From Tolypothrix sp. PCC 7712 (GTDB lineage Bacteria > Cyanobacteriota > Cyanobacteriia > Cyanobacteriales > Nostocaceae), in contig NZ_CP063785.1 in assembly GCF_025860405.1 (NCBI RefSeq), positions 7,317,390-7,381,389 on the forward strand: DNA of 64,000 bases, read 5' to 3'. Below are positions 16,742 through 26,088 of the stretch, piece after piece. The notes beneath the pieces are model-generated. The model was given only the letters and a program-made list of their open reading frames with translations, had not been told where the DNA came from and ran no database searches. A program made the translations under genes and the position numbers. How positions within the stretch are numbered: the first letter of the stretch is position 1; every line of letters begins with the position of its first letter.

Positions 16742-18545
16742 TTAAATCACAATTTTCAACACTGACTATGCCATTTTGATATGCGTATATGGCATAGCCT
16801 TGGTTGCGATGAATTTGACAATGTTGGAGGCTAAGATTACCAAGATTCAATATTTCTACACCTGAATAAGCATTATTAAATATTTGGCAATCTTCTGCGG
16901 TTAAACGACCGCTATCATAGACAAAAATACCACTTTGTTTGCAATCGGATATTTGGGATTTGCGAATAGTAAGATTGCCACCTTCTCTAATTTGTACTCC
17001 GGATAAAGTATTACGAAAAATTTGGGAATCTTCCACTAAAGCCTGAGCGCGATCGCGGACTAAAATACCACATTGTTTCCCATGATGAATTTGGCATTGG
17101 CGAATGGTAGTATTAGCCCCAGAACCATGAATATATATGCAAGAAAGTGAATCAGAGGTAATATCACAATTTTCCAAGAGTAATTGCCCTTGGGGAATAT
17201 CTACTCCAAAGTGTTTATTCCCAGACTGTGTAGCTATAGAACGCAGAGTTAAATTCTTTACTTGAGCTTGGGCAGTCTGCATCCAAATGCAGGGCAAATC
17301 TTTACTCTCAACAATGATTTCTGCAACTTGCCCGTAGCCTTCAATTTTTATAGGTTTATCAATAACAATCGCTTCTTGATAAATACCGGGATGGACTGTA
17401 ATAGTTGCATTAGGAGGAGCATCCATCAGTGCCTCACTGATGCTTTTGTAGTGATTCTCGCCGTAGGGTGAGACGGTTAGCGTATTGGGAGTTCCATAAA
17501 TTGCTGCCCCTTGACAAACTGCTAATTCTGGCTCATCTACCAATAAAGGGGAATGCCCTAACTTATTCTCTACAGCAGTTTTCACATAGGGGATGCGACA
17601 ACTACCTCCCACCAGCAGTACTTGGCTGACCTCCTTCCATTCAATCCCAGCAGCTTGAAGCAATTGATCGCAAACAGCGATTGTATGGTCAATATATGGA
17701 GCGATCATCTGGTTAAAATCCATACGAGTCAAATGATAAGACTCGACTTGTCCCAATACCGGAATATGGATACTTGCCTCTCTTGCCTCGCTTAATTGGT
17801 GTTTGATGTCAATACACCGCCCAAATACCTGTACTTTTGCCAGTAATGACTGTTTTTGCTCTAGTTGCTCACGCAACGCTTGACTACAGCGTCCTTTGAG
17901 ATGTTGGTAAATCTTCTTATCAAAATCGGTGCCACCGCAGTCTTCTAGACCCGTTGGTGTAGCTAGAATTTTGAATGTAGAGCCTTGTTTTTTGATTAAG
18001 GTAGCGTCAAAAGTCCCACCACCAAGGTCATAGACAAGAATAATCTCTCCTGGCTTTAATAAGTTTTGATGGGCGTAGTAAGTTGCAGCAGCTACAGGTT
18101 CTTCAATAAGCCTGACAGAAATAAATCCAGCAGCTTGTGCGGCTTTTTGCATCAGGCTGCGTTTATGTTGCTGATAAGTTGCAGGTACTGTAATCACAGC
18201 ATTTTTGATTGCTCCTCGTCCAGGCGGCAACATTTTCTCAGCTTCACTTTTGAGTTTTCGGAGTACCTCGGCCACCAATTCCTCAGGTAGGACAAAGCGA
18301 TCGCCTAACTCGTAAGGCTCATTAGTTCCTAGTTCCCGCTTAAACTCCTGTCGATGCCTACCGATATCGCGCAGTCGATTGTTATCCGCTGCAACACCTA
18401 CCAGCATTTCTCCCTGTTCAGTTAAATAAACACAAGAAGGAAATGAGTAGCCTCCTTTGATTGGTTCTTTTACCAGCTTTAGAGAGCCATTTAGCATCAA
18501 GGCAGCACTAGAATTACAAGTGCCAAAATCAATACCTAGTAACAT
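16674..18545 (-). CDS. Hsp70 (DnaK-like) ATPase domain fused to a right-handed beta-helix
   Basis: A 623-residue protein. Residues 1-352 are an Hsp70 actin-like ATPase: phosphate-1 GIDFGTCNSS (4-13), phosphate-2 DLGGGTFD (173-180) and adenosine motif LVGGSCRIP (311-319). In place of the substrate-binding domain, residues about 357-605 form a pectate-lyase-like beta-helix: it opens with a HYKSISEAL...ITVHPGIYQE block and continues with 20-25-residue coils (ENCDI, IRQCQIHHG, VEDSQIFRN, IRKSQISDCKQSGIFV). This architecture is known in cyanobacteria, but its substrate is not. The last 20 residues (about SRRSSRYLWELS) no longer follow the coil pattern and read through the relic of the next gene in another frame, so the C-terminus was probably replaced by recombination. 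Confidence 0.8.
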   Translation of the reverse strand: MLLGIDFGTCNSSAALMLNGSLKLVKEPIKGGYSFPSCVYLTEQGEMLVGVAADNNRLRDIGRHRQEFKRELGTNEPYELGDRFVLPEELVAEVLRKLKSEAEKMLPPGRGAIKNAVITVPATYQQHKRSLMQKAAQAAGFISVRLIEEPVAAATYYAHQNLLKPGEIILVYDLGGGTFDATLIKKQGSTFKILATPTGLEDCGGTDFDKKIYQHLKGRCSQALREQLEQKQSLLAKVQVFGRCIDIKHQLSEAREASIHIPVLGQVESYHLTRMDFNQMIAPYIDHTIAVCDQLLQAAGIEWKEVSQVLLVGGSCRIPYVKTAVENKLGHSPLLVDEPELAVCQGAAIYGTPNTLTVSPYGENHYKSISEALMDAPPNATITVHPGIYQEAIVIDKPIKIEGYGQVAEIIVESKDLPCIWMQTAQAQVKNLTLRSIATQSGNKHFGVDIPQGQLLLENCDITSDSLSCIYIHGSGANTTIRQCQIHHGKQCGILVRDRAQALVEDSQIFRNTLSGVQIREGGNLTIRKSQISDCKQSGIFVYDSGRLTAEDCQIFNNAYSGVEILNLGNLSLQHCQIHRNQGYAIYAYQNGIVSVENCDLRDNSRRSSRYLWELSLEIKSKR

Positions 18546-18833
18546 AAGTATTTGCCAATACTTTTAACTTTTCAAAAAGCATTCTGAATAGTGGGAATAC
18601 CAAAAAATAAATTATCTGAAATTCTAGGGGACGGGTTAACCTCAGACCTACGATTTATACGATTGCTAAATTTATGATATGGTTGGATTTTTTTATTTGG
18701 AAGTCCCTTAAATTTACGTTTTGCAGCACCCCTTAATTGAACTACTGTCTGTTTCAATAGCTTAGAGAAAGAAGAAGTTATTACCATAGACACCGCTGCT
18801 GCACCCAAAAAATGAACATTATTATTGAATTTA

Positions 18834-19016
18834 CTATTTACTTACTACAAACACGCCTCCACTCATGGTTTGAACAGTTTTTCGCATATTCCAGGCTCTG
18901 TGGTTAACTAAATTCTTTCCACAATGGATACACTTATCTAACTCACATTCCACAATTATACGTTGAGCATCAGGAAAACTCCGTTGTGGGCGATGACATG
19001 GCTTCTTTACTATCAC
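18834..19016 (-). pseudogene. Zinc-ribbon fragment, probably of a transposase-like gene
   Basis: Sixty residues containing CELDKCIHCGKNLVNHRAW and QTMSGGVFVV. The CxxC knuckle followed by a short basic strand resembles the N-terminal zinc ribbon of some IS transposases. No catalytic part follows, so it is a remnant. The family is a guess. Confidence 0.3.
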
Positions 19017-19071
19017 GCTTCTTTTTGCTGCGGCTAGATTCCTTTTTCAGTTTATCTGCTTTCCATACTAA

Positions 19072-19233
19072 TTAGACAATTAGGGGTTGGAACCTTTTCC
19101 CTGTAAATTTTGCCACCTTAAGTTGATACCCAGTTTTAGGCAACTTGTCTGTATCAAAAGTATGATAATTTTCATCATAAACATACTTCTGCACAAACTC
19201 GAAATCTTGAGGTAAGTAATCGCACAGAATTAT
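19072..19233 (-). pseudogene. Coding remnant of unknown gene
   Basis: An open frame without a start between two stops reads CDYLPQDFEFVQKYVYDEN...GYQLKVAKFTGKRF and looks like genuine protein rather than random sequence. Too short to identify. Confidence 0.25.
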
Positions 19234-19292
19234 TTACACATTAGATTCTAGTCTGGATAAGGGTTTCATGGCTTAAATTTGTGTAATTAATT

Positions 19293-19788
19293 TTGTTTAG
19301 CTACTTATCTCACAATCAAGAACTAGCATTAATTATTACTAATTACTCTTATGTCACTTACTATCTGAGCCTAGGAGAAGATAACTTAGGGTTGTTGCAT
19401 AACTTTTCCACTCTTACTTGCAAGCAGTTTCAAGAACAGATTGAAGTAGACTTGCACAACCTCACTCCAGCGCCAGGGCTATTTCAGCAAGTGATTGACA
19501 CGATCTGAGGTTTATTCGAAATTTATGCTGAAGAACGGCAGCAGCGTGATCAGGAAGAAAAGGAACGCGATCGCAATTTGCATAACTACTATCGCAATGG
19601 TCGGTGTTGGTTTATGTGCGGCGGGAATTGGTGCTAGTACCGCTCCTTACATAATTCCCCAACAACCCACAAAGCCAATATTACCTCCTTTTATGACTAA
19701 CCCACTGCATCCTTACCTAATCAGCCCTGGAACATTACCACATATCCCTACCTGTTCTTCACAGCCTGCACCGCAGCATCAGCATTAA
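19293..19788 (+). pseudogene. Frameshifted and interrupted membrane-protein gene
   Basis: Two frames together look like one cyanobacterial membrane protein. The first frame encodes LGLLHNFSTLTCKQFQEQIEVDLH..., hits a TGA at 19506 and continues as a charged helix (EERQQRDQEEKERDRNL). The second frame picks up right there with a hydrophobic helix (ICITTIAMVGVGLCAAGIGAS) and a Pro-rich segment (PQQPTKPILPP...NPLHP). A charged coiled coil followed by a membrane helix is the expected order. A stop plus a frameshift mark it as dead. Its 3' end overlaps the 3' end of the subtilase relic. Confidence 0.45.
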
Positions 19789-21066
19789 CTAAACCACGAC
19801 CGAAGAAATACTCTTGGGCGGAAACAGGTTTCGCCTTAGGGAAAATACCAGAAGGTCGCGAAACCGGAGCATCTACAACAGTTCCAAAACCGACTTCCTT
19901 CTGCAACCTATAGCGATTAGCATCCGCTTTAGAAAGGTTGAGTCCATCATAGGTAGCAGTCTGATTGAGAATTGAGACAATTTCATCGCGGCTCAAACGC
20001 CGTTTTGGATCTTCTCCCTTCATCAGGGCCACTACTCCTGAAACAATGGGAGCCGAAAAAGAAGTCCCTTGTACCTGGACATACTTACCTAAAGGGTCTA
20101 AAGCCAAACCCCAGGCGTAATCTGGTACAGACATTCCCTGCCAAAAACCATCCAACCAAGTACCACCTGTCGTTAAAATTCCACCACTGAGACTATTTTG
20201 GATTTCGCCGCCAGGTGCGACTAAATCTAATCCGCCGCCATAACTGCTGTAGAAGGTGCGATTACCCGTCATATTTGTAGCACCTACTGATACAACCCCA
20301 GGAATACCCCTGGTACTTGAGTCAGTTGATTAGCCACATGTAAAATTTCAGTTCCAGATACTGACTTAGAACGCACTAAGTAGCGGTTTTTACTAAATCT
20401 CAAGGGACGAAGTACTTCTAAATTGTGGCGCAGCAGGATAATTTGCCTTTGACTCTCGGACATCTCACCTGCAAAACTAATGACAATCTCGTTGGGTAGT
20501 ACAATAACTGACTCAGATTTTGTTTCTGGAGATGCTGACTGTGATTTACGGGATAATATAGGTAATATTTCTTGCACGTAAGGCTGTTTTTGAATCTGCT
20601 GTTGAACTGTATTCAAGGAAGCACGAGTGCCATTCGGTAGGTTAACTAGAGCGATGTTTTCTCCCAAAGGTTTAACATCTACATCAGAGCGATGATTACT
20701 ACCAATGCTACGAGTATTACCGCCACCACGTCGTAAATCTTGTTGCAACTGTAAGTATAAAGGTTGGATAGAGCGAGAGCGTGTATTCTTGGGTTTAAAG
20801 CTCACAGCCACCGTATCACGGCGCAAATCCAAAGGAATTTTTTGCCCGTAAAATGTATAAAACAATTCATCTGCTGTTTGTGCCTGCGCGAACTCACGGT
20901 CTTGCTGAGGAAGCAGAGAAAAGCTGGTAGCACTGAAAAAACAACCTGCCAAAATCAGACTGGAAATCAAACGTCTCATAAGTGCGAACTGGGAATTAAT
21001 TTTGCTGGATATGTGTATTTCTGAGGATTTGGAGGATATGCAATTTTTCAGCAGAGACTGGCGCAA
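19748..21066 (-). pseudogene. Subtilisin-like (S8) serine protease with internal deletion
   Basis: The 5' part (20284-21066) encodes a signal-peptide-like start and a propeptide-like region rich in short beta segments. The 3' part (19748-20272, another frame) encodes the second half of an S8 catalytic domain: VVSVGATNMTGNR, LVAPGGEI and the active-site Ser in QGTSFSAPIVSG. The segment that should carry the catalytic Asp and His is absent. At the junction the DNA reads CCAGGGGTATTCCTGGGGTT: the propeptide VPGV frame ends and the GVVSVGA frame begins. Loss through recombination at short CAGGGGT/CTGGGGTT repeats would explain both the missing residues and the frame change. The product would be inactive. 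Confidence 0.75.
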
Positions 21067-21225
21067 AATTGCATAAGGTCGATTTCCTCAGAAGTACTAA
21101 AAAATGAAAGCTAAAGATAATTGTTAAATTAGGTACTCAGTATGGAATCTCAAAAAATCGTTGGAATTGCGTTGAAAAGCATCAGCAATGTGACAATTAA
21201 CAATGACCAATAAATACAAATACTT

Positions 21226-22644
21226 ATGAGCGAGGCTTCAAGATATTGGCAATTGGTGAGAATTGATGCGGGAGGGAACAGGAAAACTCAAGAGATACCT
21301 GCTGCGAAGTCGTTTTACGCACAAGTATTTGAGCAGTTGACACCAGATGATGTACAAGATGCAGACATCCAGCATCAATTGCTAGATTTATACCGCCATA
21401 GTTCTGGGGAGACTGCTTTGCTCGCAGAACGTTGTTTGCTGTGTTTTCTATCTTGGATTCTCGAGCAAGGATGTCTGCAATTAGAAAGGAAATTTGGTCA
21501 AAACCATAATTTTACTGCTAGAAATTTGTTCCCTTATGTCCTAGATGATGATGGTAAATTATCATCAGTAAGTTCCTATAAATGCTTCTCGCAAAAAATT
21601 CTCCAGAGTTTTGATTCGCAACAAAGTAGTCTGACTACTTGGGCGATTATGAAATTAAAGCAACAGCCTGAATTGAATCAATTTTTGTTAGAATGCGGTG
21701 TTTATTTAATTAGTAATTGGGCGATTTTAAATGATACTCAACCTAAACAATTAGAGCGCATTTTCAAAGAATTTCATATTTTTAGTCAGGGTGGTTTTAG
21801 CGACGCAGCAATTAAAGAAGCGCAATCTATTTTAGAAAGCTATCATAATGTCTACCGCTTGCAAAGGCTGCAACAACGGAGAAAAGGTCTCAGGAGTAAA
21901 TGTATTGCGCCTGATACTCAACAATTACAAGATATCGCCCAAGATATTCAAAAGCATACAGGTCAAATTTTTGAGATTGAAGTTTTGAGTCAGAAACTAC
22001 AAAAGCTAGCTGCTCAATTGCGCGAGTACCGAATTTATGTTCGGGGTGGTTCTGTACAGACAAGTTCTCTAGACGCTGTGTATGGAAGCAAGTATAATTC
22101 TTTGATAGAAGAAATCCCGGCTCCTGAAACTAATAATATTGTAGAAGAAAACGACGAACAAACCGAATTTTTACAGTTTTATCGCCAGCAATTTCAACTT
22201 GGCTTACAACAAGCTTTAGCTCAAGTTACAGAATCACGAGTTAGATATTTAGAACGCAAAAAAGGTGATAAATCCACGATGTTTTTAACTGCTTTGGAAC
22301 TATCTCAATGTCAAAAATTAGCCATGAAGGAAATTGCTGAATTCTTGGGATTGAGAGCGCAAGATTCGGTAACAAAGTTATTAAAGTTAAAAGATTTACG
22401 GACTGATGTCCAACAGGAAATGTTGGTAATTTTAAAGGATTCTCTCAAAGAAAAAGCTAAAGTATATGTTGATACCCAAGCTTTAAAAAACCTAGACGAG
22501 CGATTGACAAGCTTTCTGTTTGAGGAAATTAGCCAAATGCTAGAAAATTCCGAGATTCAATCAAGAACGATGAAAGCTCACCTAAAAGCTGATATTTTCG
22601 CCGAACATTTATGTGAATATCTCCAAACTAGAAAAACAAATTAA
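21226..22644 (+). CDS. Sigma-factor-like HTH protein paired with DUF1822
   Basis: A 472-residue cyanobacterial protein. The N-terminal 200 residues are helical. Near residues 355-400 it has ALELSQCQKLAMKEIAEFLGLRAQDSVTKLLKLKDLR, which resembles the region-4 helix-turn-helix of group-3-like sigma proteins found upstream of DUF1822 genes. Whether it works as a real sigma factor is not shown; region 2 is hard to see. It is followed 9 bp later by the DUF1822 gene, so the two form an operon. In other cyanobacteria this pair often precedes CHASE2- or CHAT-domain genes; here the downstream sequence has been replaced by a toxin relic. Confidence 0.65.
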   Translation: MSEASRYWQLVRIDAGGNRKTQEIPAAKSFYAQVFEQLTPDDVQDADIQHQLLDLYRHSSGETALLAERCLLCFLSWILEQGCLQLERKFGQNHNFTARNLFPYVLDDDGKLSSVSSYKCFSQKILQSFDSQQSSLTTWAIMKLKQQPELNQFLLECGVYLISNWAILNDTQPKQLERIFKEFHIFSQGGFSDAAIKEAQSILESYHNVYRLQRLQQRRKGLRSKCIAPDTQQLQDIAQDIQKHTGQIFEIEVLSQKLQKLAAQLREYRIYVRGGSVQTSSLDAVYGSKYNSLIEEIPAPETNNIVEENDEQTEFLQFYRQQFQLGLQQALAQVTESRVRYLERKKGDKSTMFLTALELSQCQKLAMKEIAEFLGLRAQDSVTKLLKLKDLRTDVQQEMLVILKDSLKEKAKVYVDTQALKNLDERLTSFLFEEISQMLENSEIQSRTMKAHLKADIFAEHLCEYLQTRKTN

Positions 22645-22653
22645 ACCAAAATT

Positions 22654-24039
22654 ATGACAAATTTATTAAGTAATCTTCCTCCCATGTCTTACCTTGATTT
22701 TGATGCTTTACCAACTTCAGCCTTTATTCTCTCACCTGATGAGATTGACCAAGCCGCAGTACTCAGTAATCAAGTCATTAATGAATCTAAGCAATGGCAA
22801 GCTTATCTTCATTATTTAGCTTTATCAGCTTTTGAGCAATGGCTACAAGAAAGAGCAGAATCTTTAACTATTAATCGCGAGCAATGTACAATTTTACAAC
22901 CAGTTTTAGCAAATTTTATTAGTTGTGTTGCTAATTTACAAGTAGGAGCATTCAAAGTCTGTTTAATTGCTACTGGTAGCTTAAGCGATGAAATGGTGAA
23001 TATTCCCAGAGTAGTTGTCGATTTACCAGAGTTTATTCCCCACTTTTATGTTTTAGTGGATGTGTTGGAAGAGCAAGAAGCAGCGAATGTTTATGCTTTT
23101 TTAAGCTATGAAGAATTACAAGAGAATTTACAAATAAATTCTTTACAGTCAGATTGGAATTATCAACTCCCAATATCTTGTTTTGATAGTAATCCAGACC
23201 GTCTGTTATTATATCTGCGATGTTTGGAATCATCAGCAATATCTTTACCTGCTATTCCCTCAACTCGGAGTGCGATTTTAGCAGATATACAACATCAATT
23301 GATTGAATTATTACCTCAGTTACAATCACCGAAACGGGAATTATATGAAGTTTTAACTTGGGAACAAGCTGCTGCTGTTTTAACTAGTCCAGAATTGATC
23401 AATTGGGTTTACACATTACAAACACAAGCAGCTACAGAGAATCTAGAGATGGGTAGCGCCAACCCAGAATCAACAAATGCTTTTGCGTCCCTACAAGATG
23501 TAATTAAATTAATTACCCAACCTGCTTTAAATGCTGGACGTTGGTTGTGGGATGAGTTGGATGATTTAGCTGCTTCACTTTCTTGGGTGCTGTTACCCAG
23601 TTTTGCAGATGCTGACCAAATGCGCCCAATACGTAGTCCAGAGGAAGAATTTGAGGTAATAGCTACTCAATTACGACAGAGGGGTTTAGAAATTCCCGTA
23701 CAAGCGCGGGGTGCGTATCAAGATTTACTTTTAGCTGGGATACCTTTGCGGTTGTATGCTGTGACTTGGCATTTACTATCGGAATCACAGAAGCCAGAAT
23801 GGAGTTTGTTACTAATTTTAGGCGCACCTGCTTTAAGTAGTTTACCGTCTGGGATTAAACTTAGGGTCAGCGACCAAACAGGTATTTTGGATGAACCGGG
23901 ATTAAATGCAGAAAGTGAAGATTCTTACATATTTACCCGTGTGGTTGGTAATTGGGATGAGAAGTTTTTGGTAAGTGTGAGTTTGATGGATGGCGTTGAG
24001 GTGACTTTACCGCCTTTTGCGTTTAATTTGGGGAGGTAA
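22654..24039 (+). CDS. DUF1822 family protein
   Basis: A 461-residue protein of the cyanobacteria-specific DUF1822 family: DFDALPTSAFILSPDEIDQA near the N-terminus, the QAYLHYLALSAFEQWLQER helix, PRVVVDLPEFIPHFYVLVDVLEEQ strand pair, then a long helical linker and a C-terminal beta-domain (LRLYAVTWHLL...WSLLLILGAP...LRVSDQTGILDE). The function is unknown. It lies 9 bp downstream of the sigma-like gene. Frame and length look complete. Confidence 0.75.
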   Translation: MTNLLSNLPPMSYLDFDALPTSAFILSPDEIDQAAVLSNQVINESKQWQAYLHYLALSAFEQWLQERAESLTINREQCTILQPVLANFISCVANLQVGAFKVCLIATGSLSDEMVNIPRVVVDLPEFIPHFYVLVDVLEEQEAANVYAFLSYEELQENLQINSLQSDWNYQLPISCFDSNPDRLLLYLRCLESSAISLPAIPSTRSAILADIQHQLIELLPQLQSPKRELYEVLTWEQAAAVLTSPELINWVYTLQTQAATENLEMGSANPESTNAFASLQDVIKLITQPALNAGRWLWDELDDLAASLSWVLLPSFADADQMRPIRSPEEEFEVIATQLRQRGLEIPVQARGAYQDLLLAGIPLRLYAVTWHLLSESQKPEWSLLLILGAPALSSLPSGIKLRVSDQTGILDEPGLNAESEDSYIFTRVVGNWDEKFLVSVSLMDGVEVTLPPFAFNLGR

Positions 24040-24565
24040 GGAAAGTTGGTGTGTCTAAGCTAATACTCAGCCTCAACAGATTAACTACAATATCATTTGG
24101 GGATTAAAACTTCAGAACCCTAGTAAATAGAAAAGCGATCGCTCTCGCAATAATATCTAAATTTTTACCACAGCAGCACTACAGGGTAATTTGTAAATGC
24201 ACCATCTTTTGTAACTAATGGAATATTTTCGACTACACTTTGGGCAATAATCAAGCGGTCGAATGGGTCTTTGTGGTAAAAAGGTAACTTAGCTAATATA
24301 TCCAGGTGTTCTGCTTGTATTTCAAGTAATGTGATCGCATTTCCGTAAACTTGTTGTTGGAAAAACTCGGTAAAAGAGATTCCAAGCTCTAGTTTCCCTA
24401 TGCTAGATTCAATCCTGAAGAAAAAACTGTAGATTTAAACAACAAATATTCTACGATCAACTATATGACCAGAGTAGAAGGTAAAAATACACGGTTCCGC
24501 CATTATCTAGCACGCTTACAGACGCTCCTAACGTCGCTACCGCTTCGCTATCGCAAAACGTTATG
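24040..24565. other. Spacer with a toxin relic and an interspersed repeat
   Basis: No intact gene. Positions 24165-24420 (minus) hold the VapC remnant listed separately. At 24528-24557 the string CTCCTAACGTCGCTACCGCTTCGCTATCGC is a GC-rich repeat-type sequence. A stretch of HIP1 (GCGATCGC) lies near 24135. Confidence 0.45.
24165..24420 (-). pseudogene. 3' fragment of a VapC/PIN toxin gene
   Basis: Translating the minus strand to the TAA at 24165-24167 gives SIGKLELG...EIQAEHLDILAKLPFYHKDPFDRLIIAQ, then LVTKDGAFTNYPV...W. This is the typical C-terminal half of a VapC-type PIN toxin, including the HxDPFDRLIIAQ block and the T-x-D strand. The N-terminal half with the first catalytic Asp and the Glu is missing, and the frame runs into a stop just upstream. 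No antitoxin is present. Confidence 0.7.
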
Positions 24566-25162
24566 CTATTTCAAATCAATGATGTGAGTGCAAAGACGTT
24601 GGAGTAAAGCTGCTTCATGACTGATAACTAAAATTCCCACTTCATGCTCTTTGGCATATTTAATCACTACCTGCCAAATCAGAGCTTGAGTGTTAGCATC
24701 TAGCATTGCCGTCATTTCATCTGCAATTAAGTAGCGTGTGGAAGAATTGAGCGATCGCGCCACTGCAATTCGTTGCAACTCACCCCCACTGAGTTCATGA
24801 GGATAGCGATTGAGCCAACTTTGGTGAATGCCCAAAGCAGCAAGTAAATCATTTGAAGGCGGCTGTCCTTCTGCTAAAATTTTGCTGATTCGCCAACGCG
24901 GATTGACAGCAAGTTCAGGATTTTGAAAAATCAGCTGTACAGGACAATAACTACTGCTGGGTAAAAGTTGACCATCACAAGTCACCTTTCCTTGAGTTGG
25001 TTGGAGATATCCAGCCAGAAGTTTAGCAATTGTGGTTTTACCCAAACCACTCGCCCCAGTCAAACCCACAACTTTGCCTCTGGCTAATTCCAAACTAAAA
25101 TCTTGCAAAATCCACTGTTGCTGGGAATGATAACGAAAAGATAAATGTTCAGCCTTCAACAT
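24566..25162 (-). CDS. Dpp/Nik-type ABC transporter ATP-binding protein (second ATPase)
   Basis: A 198-residue nucleotide-binding subunit, last gene of the uptake operon. It has Walker A GASGLGKT, signature LSGGELQR and Walker B YLIADE followed by H-loop ISHE. It lacks the C-terminal oligopeptide-binding extension of DppF/NikE proteins, which makes it short. Its start overlaps the previous ATPase gene by 14 bp. With the two permeases and the solute-binding lipoprotein it should power import of the ligand, here inferred to be the metal-charged metallophore or a fragment of it. Confidence 0.85.
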   Translation of the reverse strand: MLKAEHLSFRYHSQQQWILQDFSLELARGKVVGLTGASGLGKTTIAKLLAGYLQPTQGKVTCDGQLLPSSSYCPVQLIFQNPELAVNPRWRISKILAEGQPPSNDLLAALGIHQSWLNRYPHELSGGELQRIAVARSLNSSTRYLIADEMTAMLDANTQALIWQVVIKYAKEHEVGILVISHEAALLQRLCTHIIDLK

Positions 25163-26078
25163 GAATACACCTCACGGGTGCGCCCCGTACTATCTGAACT
25201 TGGGGTCTAGCTTCCCAGCAAGCCTCTGTTGCTAGTGGACAGCGATCGCCAAATAAACAACCAACAGGTAAAGCCTCTGGGCTGGGTTGACTACCGGGAA
25301 CTGGGATAAACTCATTTTGGGGAAGCGATCGCCACAAAGCTTGGGTGTAAGGATGACGCAGATTTCCAGAGGTGAAATCACCAGCCTTCGCCACTTCTAG
25401 GGTTGTCCCCGCATAAAACACAGCTACTTTATCGGCTACTTGCAACGCCGCTTCTAGGTCGTGGGTGATTAAAATTACACCTTTACCCTCATTAGCAAGT
25501 TCCCTCAGATGATTCAACGTCTCTACTACAATGTCTGCGTGCAGCCCAGGAGTAGGTTCATCTGCAATTAATAACTCAGCACACCCTATTGCTGCTGTAG
25601 CAACTAGCACTCGCCGCGCCATACCTCCAGAAATTTGAAAAGGATACTGCTGTTTCACCGCCGTAGCTAACCCATAGCGGTCAAATATTTGCTTAACTGT
25701 ATTCTCAGCTTTTGTTTTCGCTAATCCACTCAAAATACCTGCTCGCTGCACCTGAGAACCAACACGCATCAAAGGGTCAAGATAGCTGATGGATTGGGGA
25801 ATCAGGGCGATTTGCTTTCCTCGCAACTGCGCCTGACGTTCTACAGTTAACGGTTCTCCCTGAAATATTATCTGTCCTGTTACTTGGGCATTGTGCGGTA
25901 ATATACCCAAGATGGCGTGAGCGAGTAAACTTTTCCCTGAGCCACTAGAACCAACAACTGCAACGACTTCACTAGCATTAACCTCTAAATCTAAGTCAGT
26001 AATTACTGTTAATTGCTTCTGGGTTAAGCCCACATCATACATTGTAAAAGTGACACTGAGATTTTTTACTGATAGCAT
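25149..26078 (-). CDS. Dpp/Nik-type ABC transporter ATP-binding protein (first ATPase)
   Basis: A 309-residue nucleotide-binding subunit with Walker A GSSGSGKS, signature ISGGMARR, Walker B LLIADEPT and H-loop LITHD. The C-terminal extension with two Cys pairs (CLFGDRCPLATEACW... VRCIHVEG) is the oligopeptide/dipeptide-type domain of the NikD/DppD group, which often coordinates an iron-sulphur cluster. It lies 10 bp downstream of the second permease and overlaps the following ATPase gene, so it is an operon member. It acts at the inner face of the cytoplasmic membrane. Confidence 0.9.
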   Translation of the reverse strand: MLSVKNLSVTFTMYDVGLTQKQLTVITDLDLEVNASEVVAVVGSSGSGKSLLAHAILGILPHNAQVTGQIIFQGEPLTVERQAQLRGKQIALIPQSISYLDPLMRVGSQVQRAGILSGLAKTKAENTVKQIFDRYGLATAVKQQYPFQISGGMARRVLVATAAIGCAELLIADEPTPGLHADIVVETLNHLRELANEGKGVILITHDLEAALQVADKVAVFYAGTTLEVAKAGDFTSGNLRHPYTQALWRSLPQNEFIPVPGSQPSPEALPVGCLFGDRCPLATEACWEARPQVQIVRGAPVRCIHVEG

Positions 26079-26088
26079 ATTTTAGTCA

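Larger units (their letters stand above)
18546..19292. other. Gene-poor stretch with small coding remnants
   Basis: No intact gene is seen between the Hsp70-like start and 19292. Two remnants on the minus strand look protein-like and are listed separately (18834-19016 and 19072-19233). An open frame at 18572-18808 has no recognisable feature and I do not call it. Confidence 0.4.

Noticed and set aside
18572..18808. Possible 78-residue gene
   Set aside because: No convincing start, no family features, and it lies in a decayed stretch; kept only as part of the gene-poor region.
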